From: an uncultured Lachnospiraceae bacterium
GTDB taxonomy: Bacteria > Bacillota > Clostridia > Lachnospirales > Lachnospiraceae
Assembly (NCBI GenBank): GCA_910578345.1
Contig: CAJTRA010000009.1
Location: 68,538 to 132,537, forward strand
DNA length: 64,000 nt
Reading direction: 5' to 3'
The notes beneath the pieces were generated by a model, which did no database searches, had not been told where the DNA came from, and was given only the letters and a program-made list of their open reading frames with translations. This document shows positions 8,891 through 17,445 of the stretch, in pieces. The position numbers and the translations under genes are program-made. Numbering within the stretch: position 1 is the first letter of the stretch; every line of letters begins with the position of its first letter.

Positions 8891-9697
8891 CTAATAAGAA
8901 CTGAGCGAATTATAGATTTTGATCTCAACACGCCTGTTTCTTGTTCTGCCTTCCGGAGTCGCATTATCCGCAACCGGAACATATTCGCCCCTGCCCGCAT
9001 GCTTGACCCTCGCCGGATCCAGATTCGTGACAGAAAGCAGATAATCAAACACCGACAGCGCGCGTCCGGAACTCAATTCATCATTGTTAGAATATTTTGC
9101 GCCTGACATTGGTACATTGTCGGTATGTCCTTCAATCTCAATCGTACCCTCGGCATACCGTTCCAGAACAATACCAACCTGGTCAAGAACCGGCTTCGCT
9201 TCCTCTTTGAGAAGTGTGCTTCCAGAGTCAAACAAAAGCGCTCCCTTCAAAGTAAGCTGCACATACTGGCTTGTGAAATCAATATCGATCTCACTGCCCA
9301 GATCTTTCTCGTCAACAGCTTCCTGAATCTTCTCAGCCATCTCCTCCGATTCTTCCATCTTCGCTTCTTCCATCTTCTCCTGCACGTTAGCCAGGTCATC
9401 ATCGACGATCTGTCCTTCGTCCATCTTGCCCGTGCTGTTAATATAATCATCCAGCTCATTGAGCTGGCTGACGCCGTTACTGATCAATATGCCGTCGCCG
9501 ATCGCCGTTGCACCGCCGTTCAAAACCGAGAAAGTCTGATTGAAAGACGCCACAACCTTTTCGTATTTCGCCGCATCGATCGAGGACATGGAAAAAAGCA
9601 ATACAAAGAAGCAAAGCAACAGGTTCATCAGATCCGAGAATGTGGCCATCCACGCGGGTGAGCCCTTGGGTGCCTCTTCCTGCTTCTTCTTAGCCAT
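8891..9697 (-). CDS. motB: MotB, flagellar stator protein
   Basis: MotB anchors the stator to peptidoglycan and carries the ion-binding aspartate. Asp22 lies at the start of the only membrane helix (FSDLMNLLLCFFVLLFSMSS). A plug and linker region rich in Glu, Asp and Met precede the OmpA-like domain with IEGHTDNVPM and the closing RTRNRRVEIKI. The 268-residue length is normal. It starts directly after the motA stop codon, so the two are probably coupled. Confidence 0.97.
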   Translation of the reverse strand: MAKKKQEEAPKGSPAWMATFSDLMNLLLCFFVLLFSMSSIDAAKYEKVVASFNQTFSVLNGGATAIGDGILISNGVSQLNELDDYINSTGKMDEGQIVDDDLANVQEKMEEAKMEESEEMAEKIQEAVDEKDLGSEIDIDFTSQYVQLTLKGALLFDSGSTLLKEEAKPVLDQVGIVLERYAEGTIEIEGHTDNVPMSGAKYSNNDELSSGRALSVFDYLLSVTNLDPARVKHAGRGEYVPVADNATPEGRTRNRRVEIKIYNSLSSY

Positions 9698-10486
9698 TTA
9701 TGCCTCACCTCCATCATCGCCCAACGAACCTCTGTCCTTCGGCGCCAGGAAGGATTTCAGTTTCTCCTCAATTACGCGAGGGTTCTCACCTGCCTGAATC
9801 GACAGAAGTCCTTCGATCTCTATCTCCTTCACCATCATCTCTTCCGCATTCTTACTCTTAAGCTTGGAAGACACGGGCGCACAGATCCAGTTCGCCAGCA
9901 CGGAACCATAGAAAGTTGTGATCAAGGCCGTTGACATATTAGGACCGATCGATGCGAAATCCGACAGGTCTTTCAGCATGTTAATCAGACCGATCAGCGT
10001 ACCGATCATACCCCAGGCAGGACCCATGGCGCCCAGGCCGTCCCAGAACCCCATCTTGTCTTTATGACGTTCTTCTACGCTTGCAAGTTCGGTCTCCATA
10101 ATCGCGCGCACTAACTCAGGGTCTGTGCCGTCTACTACCAGCATAATACCCTTCTTTAAGAATTCATCCTCAATCTCACCCGCCGCTTCTTCCAGAGAAA
10201 GAAGTCCTTCTTTACGGGCAACATTAGAGAGATCTATGATCTTCTGGATAATTTCGGGAACATTCATCGATGACATCTTGAAAATAAGTCCGATGCTCTT
10301 CAGATTCGCTATAAAGTCCGGCATGGTGCAGCTCGCCATCATACAGCAGAAAGCTCCGCCGAAGGTAATCAAGGCTGAAGGCGCATGCAGGAAGCTCATT
10401 ACCGCCGAAAAGTCCTTGCCAAATACCATACCGAAAATCATCAATACAAAACATACAACCAATCCTATAACTGAAGCTATATCCAT
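9698..10486 (-). CDS. motA: MotA, flagellar stator ion-channel protein
   Basis: MotA has four membrane helices and generates torque against FliG. The 262-residue product has the family pattern: two N-terminal helices, a cytoplasmic loop with REGLLSLE and LVRAIMETEL, and two C-terminal helices with MIGTLIGLINMLKDL and the Pro-containing GPNMSTALITTFYG. It directly precedes motB. Whether the coupling ion is H+ or Na+ cannot be read from the sequence with confidence. Confidence 0.97.
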   Translation of the reverse strand: MDIASVIGLVVCFVLMIFGMVFGKDFSAVMSFLHAPSALITFGGAFCCMMASCTMPDFIANLKSIGLIFKMSSMNVPEIIQKIIDLSNVARKEGLLSLEEAAGEIEDEFLKKGIMLVVDGTDPELVRAIMETELASVEERHKDKMGFWDGLGAMGPAWGMIGTLIGLINMLKDLSDFASIGPNMSTALITTFYGSVLANWICAPVSSKLKSKNAEEMMVKEIEIEGLLSIQAGENPRVIEEKLKSFLAPKDRGSLGDDGGEA

Positions 10487-10507
10487 CTGTACTCACCCGT
10501 CTTTACA

Positions 10508-10693
10508 CTAATCTGCAAAAATATCCTTTCTATACGATTTTACTAAATTTTTTATCTCTTGTCTACTTTCTTTTACAATTAATTTTCGCCCTGTCGTAAA
10601 GGATAAGACCGTATCCGGCGTCTCCTCCGCCAGCTCCAGCAGATCCGGATTGATCAGAACTTTTACACCGTTGATCTTCGTAACTTCTATCAT
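10508..10693 (-). CDS. flbD: FlbD family protein
   Basis: A 61-residue protein, MIEVTKINGVKVLINPDLL..., typical of the small FlbD family found between flgE and motA in Gram-positive and spirochete flagellar operons. Its function is not well defined. The ATG at 10693 was chosen because homologues begin MIEVT; GAGGGC lies 6 nt upstream. It is the first gene after a 246-bp gap with a hairpin and a candidate promoter. Confidence 0.88.
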   Translation of the reverse strand: MIEVTKINGVKVLINPDLLELAEETPDTVLSFTTGRKLIVKESRQEIKNLVKSYRKDIFAD

Positions 10694-10771
10694 CTCCCTG
10701 CCCTCACATCCTTCCCTTTTACACTCTATGCCCCAATAAAACACTTCCCTGTGAACACATTCAACTTTACA

Positions 10772-10800
10772 ATTTTATCACATATTTCCGGAAACTGCAA
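10772..10800 (-). promoter_or_regulatory. Candidate internal promoter before flbD-motAB
   Basis: On the minus strand TTGCAG and TAAAAT are separated by exactly 17 bp, about 80 bp before the flbD start. It lies downstream of the hairpin after flgE, so it could give the motor and export half of the operon its own transcription. Predicted from sequence only. Confidence 0.45.
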
Positions 10801-10873
10801 AGCAAATAAAAGCTTTGCCGGGAATTTATCCATTTCTGAACAAAAATATAGCATACACGTCCGGAAACTTACA

Positions 10874-10905
10874 GAAGGGACTCCCTCTGTTCAGAAAGTC
10901 CCTTC
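10874..10905 (-). terminator. Hairpin after flgE (weak or partial terminator)
   Basis: A perfect 9-bp stem (GAAGGGACT / AGTCCCTTC) lies 35 bp after the flgE stop codon. On the minus strand it is followed by TGTAAGTTT rather than a clean U-tract, so partial attenuation or RNA-end protection is more likely than full termination. Confidence 0.5.
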
Positions 10906-10939
10906 CGAAAATATTCAAAAATTCAACTCTGTCTTATGA

Positions 10940-12961
10940 CTATCTCTTCAGATTAACAAGTTCTTCCAGCAAAGTGTCAGACACCGTGATGATACGGCTG
11001 TTCGCCTGGAAACCACGCTGTGTGGTGATCATCGTCGTAAACTCGCCTGAAAGATCCACGTTACTCATCTCCAGCACGCCGGATGTCATCTGCCCGCCGT
11101 TGGCTGTGATATCTGTACCGACGCCATTGAACTCACCTGAGTTCTGTGTCGCAGAATACAGATTGTTGCCGGCTTTCGAAAGACCTGATGGATTGGCGAA
11201 CTCTGCCACCGCAATCTGTCCTAACAATTTCGTAAGACCATTGTCATAATATGCCGTGATCCGTCCGTCCTGCCCTACTTCAATACCATTCAGCTCACCC
11301 TGCTTACGGCCTGCGCCGATGGTGCTGGACTCTTTGGAACCATTTAACATCTCCAGGGTAGACATGCCGCCGTTACCAAAATTATTGATTGACGAGAAGT
11401 CGATATCAATGTTAGTAAACTGGCTTAAGTCTATATTCTTTCCATCCATGGAGGAAGCGGAACTGTTAAAGGTCAGCATCGCCGAATTCTGGCCCTGGCC
11501 TCCGATATAGGAGAATTTACCCTTACTGTCAAAGACAATCATGTTGCCCTTATTGTTTTCCGTCATATTAATCTGTGCAGAACCGTCCGGGCCCACGAAA
11601 TCGATGGTATAGAACTTTCCGTCGCCATCCTTAACATGATATACCTGCTCCAAGATCGCCGCCTGGTTCGCCTCAGTGTTCTCCAGCGTCACGCCAAAGT
11701 TATTGTTGCCATCATAGACAGCATCCATCGTCGATTCAAACTTTGCATCAAAACTGATGGTGATATTCTCCGGCGGATCGCCTTTTGTCACTTTGACATT
11801 CTCTACGCTTTCAAGGCCCTTCATACTCTTGAGTGCATTGCCCCATGCCGTATCATCTGTTATCTCCACGGGCTTCCCATCTGCACCCTTCATGAAGTAA
11901 GCTCCCTTGTCTGTATCATAGATCAGATTATAGGGCGCCGACTCTAACTGTGCCTTGGTTAATGTCACCTCGCCTGTTACCGTAATCTCCTGTCCCTGCG
12001 TAATGTTTGCTGTCGCACCCGCCGCCGGATTTGTAACCTTAACGTTATCGCCTGCCGCTACCACCATGGCATTGCCGCTGAAGTCCTTCAGGATCTCTTC
12101 CAGCGCCATGTTGATCGTAAAGCTGTTACTTGCCTGATCATACTTCGCATTGGGATCCATCGTGTACTTGCTGGTCGTGATCTTATTCTCCGAAGAGCCA
12201 AACGTCGCGATCTGCTCAATATTGTTCAATCCATACAGCTTCACAAGGGAAATTCCGTCCGGATCGAGAATATCATCCAACTGTACCCGGAATCTGTCCT
12301 CTTCTCCCACTCCGTGGAAGCTGAACTTCGCCGTATACTGGTAACCCTGTGCATCGAAGAATGTCATCGTGCGGATCAAACCATCCGGGCTGTTTAACTT
12401 CGTATCTTTCTTATCCAAAATACCGGACACATATCCATTTGTCGTCCATTCAGGATCAGAATTCAGGTTGTCTGGATGCATCACAGTCAACGCAGATACG
12501 ATATCCTGTCTGATATCGCCTGTAGCCGGATCCACCTGCCATCCCATAACCGTATAACCAGTGTTGGCCATAACCAGATTACCCGCACCGTCCACGGTGA
12601 AGGAACCGTCTCTTGTAAAGAAATTCTGGGAACCGTCGCTTACTACGAAGAAGGCGTCGCCCTCAATCATAATGTCCCAAGGGTTGTTGGTTGACTGCGC
12701 GGAACCCTGCTGTGCAATCGCTGTGGAGATCGCGCCTGTCTTAGATCCCAGACCGATCTGTCTGGGGTTGATGCCGCCCCGTCCGGTAGCCGCATTCGCA
12801 CCGGACGCCGCCTGTGTCGTCTGGTACAGCAGATCGCTGAATACCATATTCTGTGACTTGTATGCCGTCGTATTAACGTTGGCAATGTTGTTACCGATAA
12901 CGTCCATTCTCGTCTGGTGTGTCTTAAGACCTGCTACACCAGAGAACAATGATCTCATCAT
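10940..12961 (-). CDS. flgE: FlgE, flagellar hook protein
   Basis: FlgE polymerises into the hook. The N-terminal rod/hook motif (MMRSLFSGVAGLKTHQTRMD, then GNNIANVNTTAYK) and the C-terminal motif (LSGEFTTMITTQRGFQANSR) mark the axial protein. At 673 residues it is longer than the roughly 400-residue enterobacterial FlgE; the extra length is in the variable surface domains, as often in Clostridia. An RBS (GGAGG) precedes the ATG. It lies downstream of flgD and the TIGR02530-type gene. Confidence 0.95.
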   Translation of the reverse strand: MMRSLFSGVAGLKTHQTRMDVIGNNIANVNTTAYKSQNMVFSDLLYQTTQAASGANAATGRGGINPRQIGLGSKTGAISTAIAQQGSAQSTNNPWDIMIEGDAFFVVSDGSQNFFTRDGSFTVDGAGNLVMANTGYTVMGWQVDPATGDIRQDIVSALTVMHPDNLNSDPEWTTNGYVSGILDKKDTKLNSPDGLIRTMTFFDAQGYQYTAKFSFHGVGEEDRFRVQLDDILDPDGISLVKLYGLNNIEQIATFGSSENKITTSKYTMDPNAKYDQASNSFTINMALEEILKDFSGNAMVVAAGDNVKVTNPAAGATANITQGQEITVTGEVTLTKAQLESAPYNLIYDTDKGAYFMKGADGKPVEITDDTAWGNALKSMKGLESVENVKVTKGDPPENITISFDAKFESTMDAVYDGNNNFGVTLENTEANQAAILEQVYHVKDGDGKFYTIDFVGPDGSAQINMTENNKGNMIVFDSKGKFSYIGGQGQNSAMLTFNSSASSMDGKNIDLSQFTNIDIDFSSINNFGNGGMSTLEMLNGSKESSTIGAGRKQGELNGIEVGQDGRITAYYDNGLTKLLGQIAVAEFANPSGLSKAGNNLYSATQNSGEFNGVGTDITANGGQMTSGVLEMSNVDLSGEFTTMITTQRGFQANSRIITVSDTLLEELVNLKR

Positions 12962-13045
12962 AGTGAAATGACCTCCTTATATCTGGGTTGAACCGTCTGC
13001 CCATTCTGTCAGTCATGGGCACAAGCCTCCATAAAAGGTCCGGCT

Positions 13046-13450
13046 TTACATAATAACGGCTCCATCAATATTAGTAAATACATTTTCGTTGGTCTCTGCC
13101 TGATCCATCGCCGTGATCACCGTCTGATTCGGTACATTCACGATAAAAGCCAGTGAATCGACAATAACCAGTGATTCATTAATCCCCTTCGCACCCGCTT
13201 TGGCTGCCCCCATATTCAGACGTTCTACCTGCTCTTTCGTCAACTCAATATTTCTGTCAACTAAGCGGTTCGCCGCATGTTTGGAGAATCTGACTTCTCC
13301 TTCTTTGCGTATGCCGTCTGTCTTGCCTGACAGGATATCCTGAAAGCTCAGGCCATTCTGTTTTGGGCTTTCTGTCTGCTGCCTGCCCGGATTTAAATAC
13401 TGATCCTGCAGCCGCTCTATGGAAAGGAACTGATTCCCTTGAATCTTCAT
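13046..13450 (-). CDS. Flagellar operon protein of TIGR02530 type
   Basis: A 134-residue cytoplasmic-looking protein (MKIQGNQFLSIERLQDQYL..., with FSKHAANRLVDRNIELTKEQ and SLVIVDSLAFIVNVPNQTVITAMD). These features are characteristic of the small conserved protein that lies between flgD and flgE in Gram-positive flagellar operons. Its role is not firmly established. Position and motif both support the call. Confidence 0.85.
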   Translation of the reverse strand: MKIQGNQFLSIERLQDQYLNPGRQQTESPKQNGLSFQDILSGKTDGIRKEGEVRFSKHAANRLVDRNIELTKEQVERLNMGAAKAGAKGINESLVIVDSLAFIVNVPNQTVITAMDQAETNENVFTNIDGAVIM

Positions 13451-13516
13451 ATTCTCTCTCCTCCTTGAGATGACCGCCGCCTCCGGCTACGATTCATCGG
13501 CAGATCCGTCTGCCTC

Positions 13517-14233
13517 CTACACCTCATCAGTTTTGCCTTCGTCGCCCTCTCCGTCGTCGTCCGTTTCACCGTCACCCTCTTCGCCGCCTGCGACCTTGAC
13601 GATGTCTTTCATCTTATCGATATACTTCTGCGCCTTTTCCAGATCTTCATCTGTCATGAAGGATCTCTCATACTCATTCATGCTGTTTAAGATCTTCTCA
13701 AGCTTCTCCACATTCTCCTGATCAGCAATCGACAGGATCCCGATCTCCGGAAGCTTTCTGAAAACAGTTAAGAACTCTGCGCCCTTCTTGTAAGCTTCCA
13801 GGTATTTCTTATCTGCTACCGTATCCAGATCATCCAGCGCATAAGGTTCTCCGCCGATCGATAAGTACGCTTTGCCGCTCTCATAGATCACATAATCTAC
13901 GTTGCCCTGCACTGTTTTGGTTCTGCCTGAGCTGTCTGTCACCTTCATCATAACCGTCTGGCCTACCAGGGAAGATGCTCTGGAAAGCTCCAGTGTTGCG
14001 CTCATGTTCTGCATCTGCTCCAACTCAGAGAACGTTGCAAACTGTGAAATATACTCTGTGTTTGAAGTCGGCTCCAACGGATCCTGGTATTTCATCTGCG
14101 CTACCAGAAGCTGCAGGAATGCGTCTTTATCCAGACTGGAATTCCCTGTCTTCTTGATCTTATCCTTCGCCATAGACTGCACTGATGTGTTGTCTACGAA
14201 TTTGCCGTCTTTTACTTCCTGTATTACGCCCAT
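13517..14233 (-). CDS. flgD: FlgD, hook-cap assembly scaffold
   Basis: FlgD caps the growing hook. The conserved N-terminal region is clear (LDKDAFLQLLVAQMKYQDPL, then TEYISQFATFSELEQMQN), followed by a beta-rich domain (ASSLVGQTVMMKV). The 238-residue product is extended at the C-terminus by a charged helix and an acidic tail rich in Glu, Asp and Gly. It is 16 bp after fliK, within the hook gene group. Confidence 0.95.
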   Translation of the reverse strand: MGVIQEVKDGKFVDNTSVQSMAKDKIKKTGNSSLDKDAFLQLLVAQMKYQDPLEPTSNTEYISQFATFSELEQMQNMSATLELSRASSLVGQTVMMKVTDSSGRTKTVQGNVDYVIYESGKAYLSIGGEPYALDDLDTVADKKYLEAYKKGAEFLTVFRKLPEIGILSIADQENVEKLEKILNSMNEYERSFMTDEDLEKAQKYIDKMKDIVKVAGGEEGDGETDDDGEGDEGKTDEV

Positions 14234-14248
14234 TTCTTCGCTCCTTTC

Positions 14249-15706
14249 TTATGCCGTATAATCTACCGTGCTGCCACTCGCCCGCATCATTTCCACTGCA
14301 ATACGCTCAGAATCTTCCATCTCTCCCAGCTCTTCTTCCTCTTCGAGCTGATCTAAGTTGATCTGTCTCCTGCCTTTGTGGGCCTTCGCCTGCTCCTGAC
14401 CCGCATTCTCACTATCCTGTGAAAACTGCTGTCCATAAGCATGATTGGCAACGGTAACTTCTACCGCATCTACTTTAATGCCTTGTTCTTCGAACTGGTT
14501 CTTAAGCTGGATCAGTTGTGTCTCGATCACTGCGCGGACCGCTTCATTCTGCGTTGTAAAATGCGCTGTGAGCCCTCCGTCTTTCGCCATGATCTGTACA
14601 TTCACCGTACCTAAGCTGGCCGGATGCAGCTGCAGCTCCATCGTCTGCGTGTCGGCCTTCAAGTTGATCTTCATGTACTCCACGATCTGGTTCATGATCT
14701 CTTCCGTCTGAAACGACCGATATTCCACATTGGCAGTCTCTGACACATCTGAAGTCTCCGCCGGTGTTTCCAGCATCTGCAGAAAAGCATTGCCCGCGCT
14801 TCCTTCTTTGCCATTATCTGCGGAAGCATTTCTGTGCTGCATCTTCTCACCGTCTGCCGCCTGTGTCTTTGCCGTTCCCGTCACAGCTTCCTGTACGCTG
14901 CTGTTCCCGCTCTCGTCGTCCACGGTCACCTTCATCTGCACTGTCTCACCGTCTTTCTGTACAGACACAGTATAATCCTTCATGCCTTCCAGATTTACTT
15001 CCGGCGTCTCCTGCATAAGAGTTCCCTCTGCCGCCTCTGACTTCTCCGCTTCCGAGATCATCTGCTTTAACAGGGCGTCCAGCTCTTCTTCACTCAGTCC
15101 AAGCTCTGCTTGTAACTCTTCAAGACTGGTTTCTACGACACCGAGAAGATCCTGTAAATTCCCATAGAGCGCAGCGTCTGTCAAAAGAGAAAGCTCATCT
15201 GTGTTCCCGGACAATACCAGCAAAAGCTGTTTAAGGTTATCGGTATCAAATAACTGCATTGCGGTAAGCCCTAAGACCGACATCGCCTCTTCTACTTCTT
15301 CCGGTGTCATACCCATCTCTTCCGCAATATCTTCGACCAGTTCTTCTCCGGATTTCTCCAATTTCTCTGAGACATCGTCCGAGATTCCCATCTTGTCTCC
15401 GGATCCAGTGTCTTTGGCGACATTTCCATCCGGATCCTTCTGGATCTTATCGCCTGTCTGGTCTGCTTCCTGTACCCCTGTCTTGTTCGCCGCAATCTCC
15501 TGTTTCACCGGACTGGCCGGAACTACTGTCTGACTTGTCAGCGGACTCCCGGCAGATACCTCTGCCTGTATGGGATCGGCTTTACCATTCACCCTCGCCA
15601 TGAACTGTTCAAAATCCCCTTTTGCTCCCTCATTCGACATGCTTCCTGCAGCGTCCGCACGTCCTGTGCCATAAGCGAGCAGGGCGTTTACATTGTTAAC
15701 AGTCAT
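14249..15706 (-). CDS. fliK: FliK, hook-length control protein
   Basis: FliK measures hook length and triggers the FlhB switch. The ATG at 15706 follows AGGAGG closely and gives a 485-residue protein. Most of it is low-complexity, rich in Glu, Gln, Ala, Thr and Ser. The conserved C-terminal domain (about 340-430) has LQLHPASLGTVNVQIMAKDG and TQLIQLKNQFEEQGIKVDAV. An acidic run (QLEEEEELGEMED) precedes the end. The alternative upstream start at 15727 lacks a good ribosome site. Confidence 0.92.
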   Translation of the reverse strand: MTVNNVNALLAYGTGRADAAGSMSNEGAKGDFEQFMARVNGKADPIQAEVSAGSPLTSQTVVPASPVKQEIAANKTGVQEADQTGDKIQKDPDGNVAKDTGSGDKMGISDDVSEKLEKSGEELVEDIAEEMGMTPEEVEEAMSVLGLTAMQLFDTDNLKQLLLVLSGNTDELSLLTDAALYGNLQDLLGVVETSLEELQAELGLSEEELDALLKQMISEAEKSEAAEGTLMQETPEVNLEGMKDYTVSVQKDGETVQMKVTVDDESGNSSVQEAVTGTAKTQAADGEKMQHRNASADNGKEGSAGNAFLQMLETPAETSDVSETANVEYRSFQTEEIMNQIVEYMKINLKADTQTMELQLHPASLGTVNVQIMAKDGGLTAHFTTQNEAVRAVIETQLIQLKNQFEEQGIKVDAVEVTVANHAYGQQFSQDSENAGQEQAKAHKGRRQINLDQLEEEEELGEMEDSERIAVEMMRASGSTVDYTA

Positions 15707-16039
15707 ACTCTTTCCTCCTTTCTTCAATTATCAAGGTTCTATGGTCCGTATCTGCTTTGGGACCTCTATATATAATGCATAAACCAGAAGCTCCTGTTTC
15801 TCCCGGCCATGCAGTATATATCACACTGATACTGCCTGTCAAAACTGTTTCCTGCGATGACGCGCCAGCCCAATACCCATGTATCATTCTGTCCTCCTGT
15901 GACGGCACGCATCTGCTATTTTATATATCGGCAGTTTTCTCTTCCTTCATAAGATTCGAATGTCAAAACCCGGCATCGGACCGGAATTCTGATCCCCGTA
16001 AGTCTTTCCCCGGCGTCCGGATGTTCTCTCATCCTTTCT
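15707..16039. other. Gene-free spacer between ylxF and fliK
   Basis: About 330 bp without a convincing gene. Open frames on both strands (for example 15696-15908 minus) lack ribosome sites and recognisable sequence. A short inverted repeat (GCAGTAT / ATACTGC) lies near 15805-15830. No promoter or terminator stands out. Confidence 0.6.
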
Positions 16040-16912
16040 TTACGAATCGGGATCCATGATCCTTGTGATCCTGGCCGCCGTCTCGGCGTCCATAGCGCCC
16101 AGAATATTTCCCCGGTCCTGTGCGCTCATCTGGTCTAAAATCCTTGCAACCAGATCCAGATCGTCCGTCATCGTCTCGAAAATCGCTGCCGCCTGCTTCG
16201 GCTTCATCTCCACATAAGTCTGCGCATACTCCTGTGCTTCCTTATCCTCTTCGATCTGTTGGACAACCTGCTTATATAAATATTCCGCTGTCGTGGGATC
16301 CATTGACTCATAATACTTCTGGTATTCCTCTGCGCCAGGTCCCTTCTCCGCGTAGACCACCTCATTATAGAACTCTGTTCTGATCCTGTCGAAATCAACC
16401 TGTGCGTCTTCAAAGGTCTGCAGTCTCTCAATCTCTGCACGCAGCTGGTCCATCTCCTCCAAATCACTGTTGCTGGCAGACTGTGCGCGTTCCAGTTCTA
16501 ATTCCAATTCTGTGATATAATCCACCGCATCCCGCAGACTTGTGTAGCCGCCATAGGACTCTTCTTCCTCCAGCGAAGCTGTCGCCTCCTCCGGAAGGAT
16601 CTTATTGATCACCGGTACATCTTTCAGCACCGGAGCCAGTACGTTCGAACCAAATCCGCCCACATCCAATTTCACAAGCAGACACAGGATTGCCAGCCAG
16701 ATTACAACAATAACAACCGTTACCAAAAATACAGAAATACCGCCCGGCTCATCGTCACCGGCAATCTGATCCGACAGTTCTCTGGCACGCTGCTTCGCTT
16801 CCTTCTTCTGCGCCTTTTGTTCCGCTTTTAATTTCTTGCGCTCTTCCTTTAACTTTTTCCTATCTACCTCAGCATCTGCCCCGGTATTTCCATTCACAAG
16901 TTCTTCTGCCAT
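16040..16912 (-). CDS. ylxF: MotE/YlxF-type protein with MgtE-N-like domain
   Basis: A 290-residue membrane protein: a Lys/Glu-rich cytoplasmic coiled coil (about 1-45), one membrane helix (about 60-82, ISVFLVTVVIVVIWLAILCL), a second coiled coil, and a C-terminal MgtE-N-like repeat domain (MKPKQAAAIFETM, ILDQMSAQDRGNILGAMD). This architecture matches YlxF/MotE proteins, which lie after fliJ in Gram-positive operons and are linked to stator function. It overlaps fliJ by 19 bp. The exact role is inferred from family and position. Confidence 0.85.
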   Translation of the reverse strand: MAEELVNGNTGADAEVDRKKLKEERKKLKAEQKAQKKEAKQRARELSDQIAGDDEPGGISVFLVTVVIVVIWLAILCLLVKLDVGGFGSNVLAPVLKDVPVINKILPEEATASLEEEESYGGYTSLRDAVDYITELELELERAQSASNSDLEEMDQLRAEIERLQTFEDAQVDFDRIRTEFYNEVVYAEKGPGAEEYQKYYESMDPTTAEYLYKQVVQQIEEDKEAQEYAQTYVEMKPKQAAAIFETMTDDLDLVARILDQMSAQDRGNILGAMDAETAARITRIMDPDS

Positions 16913-17373
16913 GACTGCTCCCCTTTAACTTTGTTACGCTGCCCATAGGTATAACTGGTCAGTTCATCCACCGCCTTATGTTCTGCAGCATTCTCTTCCC
17001 GCACAAACTCCACGAAAGCTTTCTCCCGCAGTTTCTCATGCATCTTGCGTTCCTGCATGACCTCCTGCAGCTTCTTTCTGGCTTCCTCTACGGCATTCTC
17101 TGCATGCGCCACCTGCCCGCGCTGCTCTTCTATCATTTTATCCATGATCAACATGGCGTTTCTGTTGTCTTTTAGATCCATAATATGCAGCTTATCGCTG
17201 CGCATCCTGCGTCCTTCCTCCAGATAGGCCGCTTTCCTGTCAAGCAATCCCTGCAGCTTCTCTTCTTCCTGGTTCAAACGCATCTGCGCCCTGCCCAGTT
17301 CCATCTTGGCCTGATTCTCCAACTGATATTGAATATTCAGAAGACTCTGCATGCGATATACGAATTTTGCCAT
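16894..17373 (-). CDS. fliJ: FliJ, export chaperone-escort protein
   Basis: FliJ is the coiled-coil stalk that links the FliI ATPase ring to FlhA. The 159-residue product is nearly all helical and charged (MAKFVYRMQSLLNIQYQLEN...) with long heptad stretches, as expected. It follows fliI and overlaps the ylxF gene. FliJ is poorly conserved, so gene order contributes much to the call. Confidence 0.9.
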   Translation of the reverse strand: MAKFVYRMQSLLNIQYQLENQAKMELGRAQMRLNQEEEKLQGLLDRKAAYLEEGRRMRSDKLHIMDLKDNRNAMLIMDKMIEEQRGQVAHAENAVEEARKKLQEVMQERKMHEKLREKAFVEFVREENAAEHKAVDELTSYTYGQRNKVKGEQSWQKNL

Positions 17374-17445
17374 GCCCGGTCACTCCCCGCTCTTTATCTG
17401 GTTCTCCCTGGCAGGCTCATTAAGGCTGTATGTCCGCCATAAACC

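Noticed and set aside
15696..15908. Open frame of 70 codons on the minus strand upstream of fliK
   Set aside because: It overlaps the fliK start and ribosome site and shows no recognisable sequence.
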